Below, piece after piece: positions 1-5,857 of a stretch of 5,982 nt of DNA. This DNA is from Gemmatimonadota bacterium. GTDB lineage: Bacteria; Gemmatimonadota; Gemmatimonadetes; Gemmatimonadales; GWC2-71-9. The position numbers were made by a program, and so were the translations under genes. Within the stretch, counting starts at the first letter, position 1. Each line of letters opens with the position of its first letter. The stretch lies in contig JAGGAG010000152.1 of the NCBI GenBank assembly GCA_017889745.1, positions 1 through 5,982 on the forward strand, in the 5' to 3' direction. The notes below the pieces were generated by a model. It was not told where the DNA came from. It ran no database searches and saw nothing but the letters and a program-made list of their open reading frames with translations.

Positions 1-59
1 CGGCTGGTCCAGAGCCAGCGCAGGAACCTGTGGGTGTCGCCCCGCCGGCCCCCAATCAT
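1..59 (-). CDS. 5' end of a further operon gene, product not identifiable (partial)
   Basis: An ATG at 59-57 overlaps the TGA stop of the preceding acyltransferase gene in the ATGA arrangement used at other junctions of this operon. It opens a frame that runs off the window edge without a stop, giving about 20 residues beginning MIGGRRGDTHRFLRWLWTS. A good Shine-Dalgarno-like GGGAG lies 7 bases upstream (67-71), which supports the start. The visible peptide has a basic N-terminus followed by a W/L-rich stretch, as in many membrane-associated enzymes. In lipid A operons of this kind the next gene is often lpxK (4'-kinase) or waaA/kdtA (Kdo transferase). That is inference from context only, and 20 residues are too few to assign a family. 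Confidence 0.6.
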   Translation of the reverse strand, partial: MIGGRRGDTHRFLRWLWTS

Positions 60-685
60 GCTGCCGCTCCCAGCAGGTTCAATGCCCGTTCGGCCACGGC
101 TGCAGCCTCCGAAACGCCCTCCGATCCGGGGCCAACCCGGATGGGATCGCCATAGGCAACCCGGACCAGCGCGCCCGGCTTCGGAATGGCGAAGTGGTCC
201 CAGGAGCGGAGCCGCCAGGCCTGCACCGGGGTGGCGCGGACGGGCACGAGCGGCACCCCCGCATGCTGCGCCGCGAGGGCCGCGCCGGGCTTGAAGACAC
301 GGCGGGGGCCCCGGGGACCGTCCGGGGTGAAGGTGACGCTGGTGCCGGCCTGCAGCTCGCGCACGGCCTCCAGCAGCACCCGCGCCCCCCGGCGGCTGCT
401 CGAGCCGCGCAGGGGCCTGTAGCCAAAGCCCTCCGCGAGCTGGGCGGCATACTCCCCGTCGCGCGAGCCGCTCACTACCACGCCCATGCGGACACCGCGC
501 CCGTGCCAGAGCAGCGGCAGGAGCTCCTCGTGCCAGCAGGCGACGACCACGGCGGCCCTTCCCGCCCTCACCGCGTCGGCGAGATCGGACTGTGCCGGCA
601 GTTCGAAGCGCCAGGTACGCGCGAGGATGGTGATGACGGGCCGGGCCACGGCGCGCACCGCTCCGGGGGAGAGCCGGATCTTCAT
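56..685 (-). CDS. DUF374-family lysophospholipid acyltransferase-like protein, candidate LpxJ-type lipid A late acyltransferase
   Basis: A 209-residue protein of the DUF374 branch of glycerolipid-type acyltransferases. Visible landmarks are WHEELLPLLW at residues 51-60 (with the likely catalytic His52), SGSRDGEYAAQLAEGFGY at 72-89, RGSSSRRGARVL at 93-104, and the family signature TPDGPRGPRRVFKPG at 120-134 followed by AQHAGVPLVPV. A hydrophobic N-terminal stretch (about 10-22) could associate with the membrane. Helicobacter and Campylobacter LpxJ, a DUF374 protein, adds a secondary acyl chain to lipid A. The position directly after lpxB makes a similar role plausible here, but this is inference. 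The frame is open upstream to 1147, but that part only shadows lpxB. The ATG at 685 is chosen because it forms an ATGA overlap with the lpxB stop and gives a normal N-terminus. No Shine-Dalgarno is evident, so translation probably depends on coupling to lpxB. Confidence 0.88.
   Translation of the reverse strand: MKIRLSPGAVRAVARPVITILARTWRFELPAQSDLADAVRAGRAAVVVACWHEELLPLLWHGRGVRMGVVVSGSRDGEYAAQLAEGFGYRPLRGSSSRRGARVLLEAVRELQAGTSVTFTPDGPRGPRRVFKPGAALAAQHAGVPLVPVRATPVQAWRLRSWDHFAIPKPGALVRVAYGDPIRVGPGSEGVSEAAAVAERALNLLGAAA
67..71 (-). promoter_or_regulatory. Ribosome binding site of the partial downstream gene
   Basis: On the minus strand GGGAG stands 7 bases before the ATG at 59-57, inside the last codons of the acyltransferase gene. 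It is one of the clearest Shine-Dalgarno matches in the window. It is the main reason, besides the ATGA overlap, for believing that a new gene starts here. Confidence 0.6.
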
Positions 686-1803
686 GCGGCGAGCAGTGCA
701 GTGGCCATGTCGGCGACGCGCTCCGCGGCCCCGGGCGTGCCGAGGCGCTGGCGCACGAGGGCGAGCCCCTCGCGCTGCGCGACCGTGGCCGGATGTGCCG
801 GATCGAGCAGCGGTGCGACGGCGTCGACGAGCCGCGCCACCGTCACCGCATCCTGGAGCATCTCGGGCACCACCTCGCGGCCGGCCACGAGATTGACGAG
901 GCTCACCCACTGCACGGTGACGAGGCGCCGGGTGAGGAGGGCCGTGAGCGCGTTCACCTTGTAGGGCACCACCATTGGCGTGTCGGTGAGGGCGGCCTCG
1001 AGCGTCGAGGTGCCCGACTTCACGATCGCGGCGTCCGCGGCCGCGAGGACGGCGAGTGACGCGCCGTGCGCGAGCGTGAACGGCTCGTGGCCGGCATAGT
1101 CGCCCTGATCGGTGGCGGCGACGAGCACCCGACTCGCGACGCCGCAATCGAGGAGGGTGCGTGCCGCATCGCGGAAGGAGGGCCAGAGCCGGCGAATCTC
1201 GGCCGCGCGGCTGCCGGGAAACACGGCGAGCACCCGTTCGCCGGCGGGGACGCCGAGCGACTGGCGCGCCGCGGCGCGCGAGGGCGGCGCGCCGCGGTCG
1301 AGCAGCGGATGGCCCACGTACTCGGCCGCGACGCCGACGTTACGGAAGAAGGCTTCCTCGAACGGGAGGATCACGGCAAGACGATCGACGGCCGCGGCAA
1401 GGCGCCGCGCGCGCTGGGGCCGCCAGGCCCACAACTGCGGCGCGATGTAGTACAAGACCGGGATGCCGGCGCGGCGCGCGGCCTCGGCGACATGCAGGTG
1501 AAAGCCGGGATAGTCGACCAGGATGACGAGGTCGTAGCCGGAACGGGCAAACTCGCGTTCCATGCGGCGGAGCAGCTGGTGGTGGGCGGGAATCTTCCCC
1601 AGGATTTCCACGATGCCAAAGGCCGCGAAGCCCTCCATGGGAAACTTTATGTTCGCGCCCGCCTCGGCCATGCGCGGCCCGCCGAACGCATCCAACGCGG
1701 CCGATGGCATCCGCTGGCGCAGGGCCCGCACCACCGCGGCCGCATGCAGGTCACCGGATGGCTCGCCCGCGGAGAGGAAGACGCGGGCGGTGGCGACGGT
1801 CAT
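682..1803 (-). CDS. lpxB: Lipid-A-disaccharide synthase
   Basis: This GT19-family glycosyltransferase condenses UDP-2,3-diacylglucosamine with 2,3-diacylglucosamine-1-phosphate (lipid X) to give the tetraacyl disaccharide-1-phosphate, at the inner face of the cytoplasmic membrane. The 373 residues match the family's usual length of about 380. Landmarks are SAGEPSGDLHAA at 11-22, LVDYPGFH at 95-102 with the conserved Asp97, YYIAPQLWAWRPQRARRL at 118-135, LPFEEAFF at 146-153, YVGHPLLD at 162-169, FPGSRAAEI at 195-203, SGTSTLEA at 263-270, VPYKVNALT at 279-287 and WVSLVNLVAGREVVPEMLQ at 299-317. The ATG start at 1803 overlaps the stop of the oxidoreductase gene (ATGA). Both ends are intact and nothing is missing. 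Its donor needs an LpxH, LpxI or LpxG hydrolase for the monophosphate partner, and none is encoded in this window. Confidence 0.97.
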   Translation of the reverse strand: MTVATARVFLSAGEPSGDLHAAAVVRALRQRMPSAALDAFGGPRMAEAGANIKFPMEGFAAFGIVEILGKIPAHHQLLRRMEREFARSGYDLVILVDYPGFHLHVAEAARRAGIPVLYYIAPQLWAWRPQRARRLAAAVDRLAVILPFEEAFFRNVGVAAEYVGHPLLDRGAPPSRAAARQSLGVPAGERVLAVFPGSRAAEIRRLWPSFRDAARTLLDCGVASRVLVAATDQGDYAGHEPFTLAHGASLAVLAAADAAIVKSGTSTLEAALTDTPMVVPYKVNALTALLTRRLVTVQWVSLVNLVAGREVVPEMLQDAVTVARLVDAVAPLLDPAHPATVAQREGLALVRQRLGTPGAAERVADMATALLAA

Positions 1804-2780
1804 TTCCCCGCGAGCTGGGAGAGCGGCGTCGTGGTGACCGCATCGGTGACGCGGAGCGCCAGCGCGAGGGCCGCCCTGCCCTCCTCACCAGTGATCACCG
1901 CCTCGCGGTCGCCCCGCACGGCATGGATGAAGCTGTGCAGCTCGAGCGAGAGCGCGTCCGCCTCGGGGGCGTCAAGCGGGATGAACTCCACGATGTCGGA
2001 GAGTTCCTGGGCGACGCCGGGCCGCCATCCGTCGCGGAGGCGCATGAAGTCGCCCCGACCGGTGGCGAGGTCGAGCGAGAGATACCCGTTGGCCTGGAAG
2101 ATCCGGAGCCTTCGCACGCGGTCGCGCGCCATGCGCGACGCGGTGACGTTGGCGACCACGCCGCCCTGGAACTCCACGCGGGCGTTGACCATGTCGAGAT
2201 GCGGCGAGAGCACCGCCACGCCGGAGGCGCGCACGTCGATGGCCTCCGCGCCACCGGTGAGGTGAAGGATGAGGTCGAGGTCGTGAATCATGAGGTCGAG
2301 CACGACTGCGACGTCGGTTCCGCGCGGCTGGAAGAGGGAGAGGCGCTGGCTCTCGAGGTACAGCGGATGGTGCAGCAGCGGCTCGGCGGCGCGCAGCGCC
2401 TGGTTGAAGCGCTCGATGTGCCCCACCTGCAGCTGCACGCCCTGGCGCGCGGCCCCGGCGATCAACTCGTCGGCCTCGGGCACGGTGGCGGCGAGGGGCT
2501 TCTCCATGAGCATGGGAATGCCCCGGCCCAGCACCCGCAACCCGACTTCCGCGTGACATGGCGTCGGGACGGCGACGGTGACGGCGCGCACCAGGCCCAG
2601 CAACTCGTCGAGGTCGTCGAAGGCCCTGGAGCCGCAGGCGGCCGCGACCTCGCGCGCGCGCGCGCGGTCGGTGTCGTAGACGCCGACGAGCATGGCCTCG
2701 GGCGACGCCGCGAGGTGGCGGGCATGGTGGCGGCCGAGCGCGCCCACACCGATGACGCCGATGGGGAGCGCGGAGGTCAC
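1800..2780 (-). CDS. Gfo/Idh/MocA-family oxidoreductase, GnnA-like (candidate UDP-GlcNAc 3-dehydrogenase)
   Basis: A 326-residue NAD(P)-dependent sugar oxidoreductase. The N-terminal Rossmann fold shows GVIGVGALGRHHARHL at 8-23, with the G11xG13xxG16 nucleotide motif. The family EKP motif is at 93-95 with Lys94. VGHIERFNQALR is at 119-130 and DLMIHDLDL at 162-170 gives the Asp162/His166 pair typical of the substrate pocket. The C-terminal half is the usual beta-sheet domain. In Acidithiobacillus ferrooxidans, gnnA and gnnB lie between lpxA and lpxB. GnnA oxidises UDP-GlcNAc at C3 and GnnB transaminates it to the 3-amino sugar, so that LpxA makes an amide. The position between lpxA and lpxB and the GHIERFN motif favour a GnnA-like role. 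No aminotransferase is adjacent, so the real substrate remains open. The start is GTG at 2780, overlapping the lpxA stop (GTGA). Confidence 0.88.
   Translation of the reverse strand: MTSALPIGVIGVGALGRHHARHLAASPEAMLVGVYDTDRARAREVAAACGSRAFDDLDELLGLVRAVTVAVPTPCHAEVGLRVLGRGIPMLMEKPLAATVPEADELIAGAARQGVQLQVGHIERFNQALRAAEPLLHHPLYLESQRLSLFQPRGTDVAVVLDLMIHDLDLILHLTGGAEAIDVRASGVAVLSPHLDMVNARVEFQGGVVANVTASRMARDRVRRLRIFQANGYLSLDLATGRGDFMRLRDGWRPGVAQELSDIVEFIPLDAPEADALSLELHSFIHAVRGDREAVITGEEGRAALALALRVTDAVTTTPLSQLAGK
2651..2666. repeat. (CG)8 dinucleotide tract
   Basis: An uninterrupted 16-base CG alternation inside the oxidoreductase gene, encoding the Arg/Ala alternation at residues 39-43. Alternating CG can adopt Z-DNA and is prone to slippage. 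Here it is explained by ordinary GC-rich codon use for R-A-R-A-R. Confidence 0.7.
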
Positions 2781-3556
2781 GCGGGAACCCCGCGGCCGGA
2801 GGACTCCACGAACGAGAGGAAGCGCTCCACCTCGGGCAGCGGCGGCACCTCCTCGCGCGCGCGCGCGATGGCGCGGCCGAGGCTCAAGTCGGAGTTGAAG
2901 ACGATACGATAGGCGCGCTTGAGGCTGGCAACCACCTCGGCGCCCACCCCGGCACGCTGCAGGCCGATGGTGTTCAGGCCGTAGAGCTCGATCGGGCTGC
3001 CGACCGCCTTGGTAAAGGGGGGGACGTCCTGGTTGACGCGGGAGCCCCCGCCGATGAATGAGTACTCACCGATGGTGCAGAACTGGTGGATGGCGTTGAG
3101 GCCGCTGATGATGGCGTGATCCTGCACCGTGACATGGCCGGCCATCTGGGTGCCGTTAGCGATGACCACGTGATCGCCAAGGCTGCAGTCGTGCGCCACG
3201 TGCACATAGGTCATGAGGAAGCAGTGCGCGCCCACAACGGTGCGTCCCGTGGCGGTGGTGCCCCGGTTGATGGTGCAATACTCCCGGATCAGCGTGCCGG
3301 CCCCGACCTCGACCCAGGTTTCCTCGCCGCGGTACTTGGTGTCCTGCGGGTCGCCACCGATCAGGGTGCCCTCGCCCACCCGCACGCCGGCGGCGAGCCG
3401 CACCTGCTGTTGCAGGGTGACGCGCGGCCCGAGGTGACCGCCATCGCCGACCTCGACGCCGGGGCCCACGAGCACCCACGGCCCGACCTCGACCCCGACG
3501 CCGAGGCACGCGCCGGGGTCGATGATCGCGGTGGGGTGGATGCGGACCGCGGTCAC
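2777..3556 (-). CDS. lpxA: UDP-N-acetylglucosamine O-acyltransferase (acyl-ACP--UDP-GlcNAc acyltransferase)
   Basis: This cytoplasmic trimeric enzyme catalyses the first step of lipid A synthesis, transferring an (R)-3-hydroxyacyl chain from ACP to position 3 of UDP-GlcNAc. The 259 residues match the usual length (262 in E. coli). It opens with IHPTAIIDPGA at 6-16 and continues as hexapeptide repeats of a left-handed beta-helix to about residue 190. Landmarks are PQDTKYRGE at 70-78, TINRGT at 95-100, VHVAHDC at 118-124 with the catalytic His122 (E. coli His125), MAGHV at 138-142, IHQFCTIGE at 156-164 and NQDVPPF at 175-181. Gly170 matches the E. coli Gly173 acyl-length ruler, which is compatible with a long (about C14) chain. 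An alpha-helical C-terminal domain follows. E. coli has His99 where this protein has Asn97. The start is GTG at 3556, giving a GTGA overlap with the lpxC-fabZ stop, and its Shine-Dalgarno is weak. Confidence 0.97.
   Translation of the reverse strand: MTAVRIHPTAIIDPGACLGVGVEVGPWVLVGPGVEVGDGGHLGPRVTLQQQVRLAAGVRVGEGTLIGGDPQDTKYRGEETWVEVGAGTLIREYCTINRGTTATGRTVVGAHCFLMTYVHVAHDCSLGDHVVIANGTQMAGHVTVQDHAIISGLNAIHQFCTIGEYSFIGGGSRVNQDVPPFTKAVGSPIELYGLNTIGLQRAGVGAEVVASLKRAYRIVFNSDLSLGRAIARAREEVPPLPEVERFLSFVESSGRGVPA
2854..2867. repeat. (CG)7 dinucleotide tract
   Basis: A second uninterrupted CG alternation, 14 bases, near the 3' end of lpxA. It encodes the Ala/Arg alternation at residues 231-234. As with the tract at 2651-2666, coding for alternating Ala and Arg with GC-rich codons is a sufficient explanation. 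Confidence 0.65.
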
Positions 3557-4821
3557 CGGTCGACCACGCGCGCGAGCATCTCCGCCTCGGTGGCCAGCTG
3601 GCCCTCGACGTAGGCCTCGCCCTTGAGCCGCCGGGTGCGGCCCTTGCCCTGGAGCAAGGTGACCTCGAGTCGCAGCTGGTCGCCGGGGACGACGGGCCGG
3701 CGGAACTTCACGTTGTCGAGCGCCATGAAGTACGCGATGTGCCTGGCGGGATCGATCTGCTTGTCCATGAGGAGAACGCAGCCGGCCTGGGCCAGGGCCT
3801 CCACGATGAGCACGCCCGGCATGATGGGATGCCCGGGAAAATGACCCTGGAAGAAGGGCTCGTTGATGGTCACGTTCTTGATGCCCACCACGCGGCGCTC
3901 CGCCTCGACCTCGATGATACGGTCGACCAGGAGGAACGGATACCGGTGCGGCAGGACATCCATGATCTGGCTGATCTCGAGCACGTGCCCTCCCTGACGT
4001 TCCGCCGTGCGAATAAGGCGCTGAGCCAGCGCCACGTTTCCCTGGTGGCTGGGCCGCTCGGCAATGATGTGCGCCTTGAGCCGCCCGCCGATCAACGCAA
4101 TATCGCCGATGACGTCGCCGGCCTTGTGGCGCACGAACTCATCGGGCCAGCGCAGCGTGGTGCCCACCACGCCGTGGTCGGACAGGACGATGACGTTCTC
4201 GACGGCGCCGCCCAGGGCGAACCCGCGCGAATGGAGCTCGGCCACCTCGCGCTCGAAGCCGAAGGTGCGCGCGCCCGCGATCTCCCGCCCGAAGGTCTCG
4301 GCGTTGACCGTCCACTCGCCCGACTGCCGCCCGATGATCGGGTGATCCCACTCCACACTCACCGAGAGGCGGAACTCGTCGGCCGGCAGCACCCGGTAAG
4401 ATGCACCGCCCTCGGTCAGGACAAAGCCCTCCCGCACCTGGTACGACACCGGGCTGCCGGGCACCTCGGCCACCCCGGCCGCCGCCAAGGCTTCCAGCCA
4501 GGGCTCGAAGGAACCGTCGAGGATGGGGAGCTCGGGGCCGTCCACCTCCACCGCGATGTCGTCGAGGCCGAGCGCGAAGGCGGCTGCCAGCAGGTGCTCC
4601 ACCGTATAGATGGCGTCATCGCCCTCGCCCAGACCGGTGCGCCGCTCGGTGGCGCCGACGCGATGCGGGCGCGCCGGCACCGGCGCGGACTTGCCGCCAC
4701 GCTGCGCGAAGGTGATGCCTTGCGCCGTGCACGTGGGCCGGCACACGACGCTGCTGGTGACGCCCGAATGGAGGGCGACGCCAGTCAGGGTCGCCTCGCG
4801 CGCAAGGGTGCGCCTAGGCAT
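3553..4821 (-). CDS. lpxC-fabZ: Bifunctional UDP-3-O-acyl-N-acetylglucosamine deacetylase / 3-hydroxyacyl-ACP dehydratase (LpxC-FabZ fusion)
   Basis: One 422-residue chain carries two enzymes. Residues 1 to about 277 are LpxC, the zinc deacetylase that commits the pathway. They show RTLAREATLTGVALHSG at 4-20, the metal and catalytic motif VEHLLAAA at 74-81 (Glu75, His76), ARTFGF at 184-189, RHKAGDVIGD at 231-240 (zinc ligands His232 and Asp236) and PSHQGN at 257-262 (His259). Residues about 281-422 are FabZ, the dehydratase of fatty acid elongation: LPHRYPFLLVDR at 290-301, NEPFFQGHFPGHPIMPGVL at 320-338 with catalytic His327, Glu341 in VEALAQAG, and VKFRRPVVPGDQL at 371-383. Hardly any linker separates the halves. 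The ATG at 4821 is chosen over the open frame to 4923 because LpxC homologues begin at RTLAREATL and the extension only shadows lpxD. It overlaps the lpxD stop by 8 bases, with a GGAG 10 bases upstream. Such fusions are known in Bacteroidota and Gemmatimonadota. Confidence 0.97.
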   Translation of the reverse strand: MPRRTLAREATLTGVALHSGVTSSVVCRPTCTAQGITFAQRGGKSAPVPARPHRVGATERRTGLGEGDDAIYTVEHLLAAAFALGLDDIAVEVDGPELPILDGSFEPWLEALAAAGVAEVPGSPVSYQVREGFVLTEGGASYRVLPADEFRLSVSVEWDHPIIGRQSGEWTVNAETFGREIAGARTFGFEREVAELHSRGFALGGAVENVIVLSDHGVVGTTLRWPDEFVRHKAGDVIGDIALIGGRLKAHIIAERPSHQGNVALAQRLIRTAERQGGHVLEISQIMDVLPHRYPFLLVDRIIEVEAERRVVGIKNVTINEPFFQGHFPGHPIMPGVLIVEALAQAGCVLLMDKQIDPARHIAYFMALDNVKFRRPVVPGDQLRLEVTLLQGKGRTRRLKGEAYVEGQLATEAEMLARVVDR

Positions 4822-5857
4822 CGCCCCGGCGCTCCGCGACGATCCGCTCGAGCTCGGCCATGAGCGCCGGGAGGCGCAGCGACGCGGCCTGCACCCGGAG
4901 CGTCTCGCGGTGGTTGCGGGCAACGTACCCGCTCACGGTGGCGCCGGGGGGCACGTCGCGGAACACGCCGGAGCCGGCGCCCACGCGGGCGCCATCACCG
5001 ATGCTCACGTGATCGCCGAGCCCGGCGCCACCACCGACGACGACGAAGCGCCCGAGCCGGGTGCTCCCACCGACCAGCACGCCGCCCGCCAGGATGCAGT
5101 GCTCGCCGATGCGCACGTTGTGCCCGACTTGCACCAGGTTGTCGATCTTGGTGCCACGCTCGATCACAGTGTCGTCGATGCTGCCGCGATCGATGGTCGT
5201 GAGCGAGCCGATCTCGACGTCGTCGCCGATGACGAGGCCGCCGACGTGCGGTATGCGCTGGTGCCCGTCGGCGCCGCTGTGGAACCCGAAGCCAGTGCCG
5301 CCCAGCACCGCACCCGCCTTCACCACCACCCGCGCGCCGATCCGCACGCGCGGCCCGCACACGACGTGGGGACCGAGATGACACTCGTCACCGATCGCCG
5401 CGTCATCGTCGATCACCACGCCGGGGTCGAGCCGGGTGCGGGCGCCGAGCCGGACCCGTGCCCCGAGCACGACATGGGGACCGATGGACACCTGCGCGCC
5501 GAACTCGGCCCCGGGGCCGATCCGCGCGCTGGCATCGATGCCGGGCGCGGGCACGGGCGCCGGATAGAGGCGGGTGACCACCTGGGACAGCGCACGGCCC
5601 GGATCGCGCACCACGATGGCGGTGGCGACGCCCGCCGCTTCGGCGGCGAGGTCCTCGGTGACCAGCACCACGCCAGCGCGTGAGCCCTGCAGCTCGGCGC
5701 GGTAGGCGGATGAAACGAGCAGGGAAAGATCCCCCGGGCCGGCGCGATCGAGCGACGCGACCGACCGGACGAGCACCGATCCATTGCCAAGCAGGCGGCC
5801 GCCGACGAGGTCGGCGACCGCCTGCGCGGTAAGCCCGGTATCGGCCGCGTGGGTCAG
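4814..5857 (-). CDS. lpxD: UDP-3-O-(3-hydroxyacyl)glucosamine N-acyltransferase, with apparent CTG start
   Basis: LpxD adds the second 3-hydroxyacyl chain from ACP to the free amine left by LpxC. From the CTG at 5857 the protein has 347 residues (E. coli 341). The N-terminal uridine-binding domain reads LTAQAVADLVGGRLLGNG at about 9-26 and SVASLDRAGPGDLSLL at about 32-47. Hexapeptide repeats follow from about 107, with TGFGF at 188-192, TTIDRGSIDDT at 220-230 and the catalytic His246 in QVGHN (E. coli His239). His283 matches E. coli His276, 37 residues later in both. A C-terminal helix ends the chain. The next in-frame start, GTG at 5776, would delete about 27 residues, including conserved sequence. 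Upstream of the CTG there is no ATG, GTG or TTG before an in-frame stop at 5963-5965. The CTG overlaps the ompH stop as CTGA and has AAGG 7 bases upstream. A base error hiding ATG or GTG is the alternative. Confidence 0.92.
   Translation of the reverse strand: MTHAADTGLTAQAVADLVGGRLLGNGSVLVRSVASLDRAGPGDLSLLVSSAYRAELQGSRAGVVLVTEDLAAEAAGVATAIVVRDPGRALSQVVTRLYPAPVPAPGIDASARIGPGAEFGAQVSIGPHVVLGARVRLGARTRLDPGVVIDDDAAIGDECHLGPHVVCGPRVRIGARVVVKAGAVLGGTGFGFHSGADGHQRIPHVGGLVIGDDVEIGSLTTIDRGSIDDTVIERGTKIDNLVQVGHNVRIGEHCILAGGVLVGGSTRLGRFVVVGGGAGLGDHVSIGDGARVGAGSGVFRDVPPGATVSGYVARNHRETLRVQAASLRLPALMAELERIVAERRGDA

Noticed and set aside
686..1147. N-terminal extension of the DUF374 frame upstream of 685
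   Set aside because: The extra residues are Arg-rich and match no family. They only read lpxB out of frame, while the ATG at 685 gives a normal protein and an ATGA overlap.
2781..2793. Small hairpin (5-base stem, 3-base loop) just before the oxidoreductase GTG
   Set aside because: The stem is too short, and such inverted repeats arise often by chance at this GC content. It lies inside the lpxA coding sequence and has no U-tract.
1066..2912. Long plus-strand open frames (1066-2265 and 1704-2912, about 400 residues each)
   Set aside because: They lie antisense to lpxB and the oxidoreductase, show no recognisable domain, and have the Arg/Gly/Ala/His-rich make-up expected of antisense frames in GC-rich DNA.
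4822..4923. 34-residue extension of LpxC-FabZ upstream of 4821
   Set aside because: LpxC proteins start at about the RTLAREATL segment. The extension is a low-complexity shadow of the lpxD 3' end.
3739..5683. Long plus-strand open frames opposite lpxC-fabZ and lpxD (3739-4863 and 4610-5683)
   Set aside because: The Asp/Ala/His-rich periodic look of the second one is the antisense image of the LpxD hexapeptide repeats. Both conflict with well-identified genes and have no domain of their own.
4814..5776. Shorter lpxD starting at the GTG at 5776
   Set aside because: It would remove about 27 residues, including conserved N-terminal domain sequence, and leave an 80-base gap in an operon that otherwise has none.
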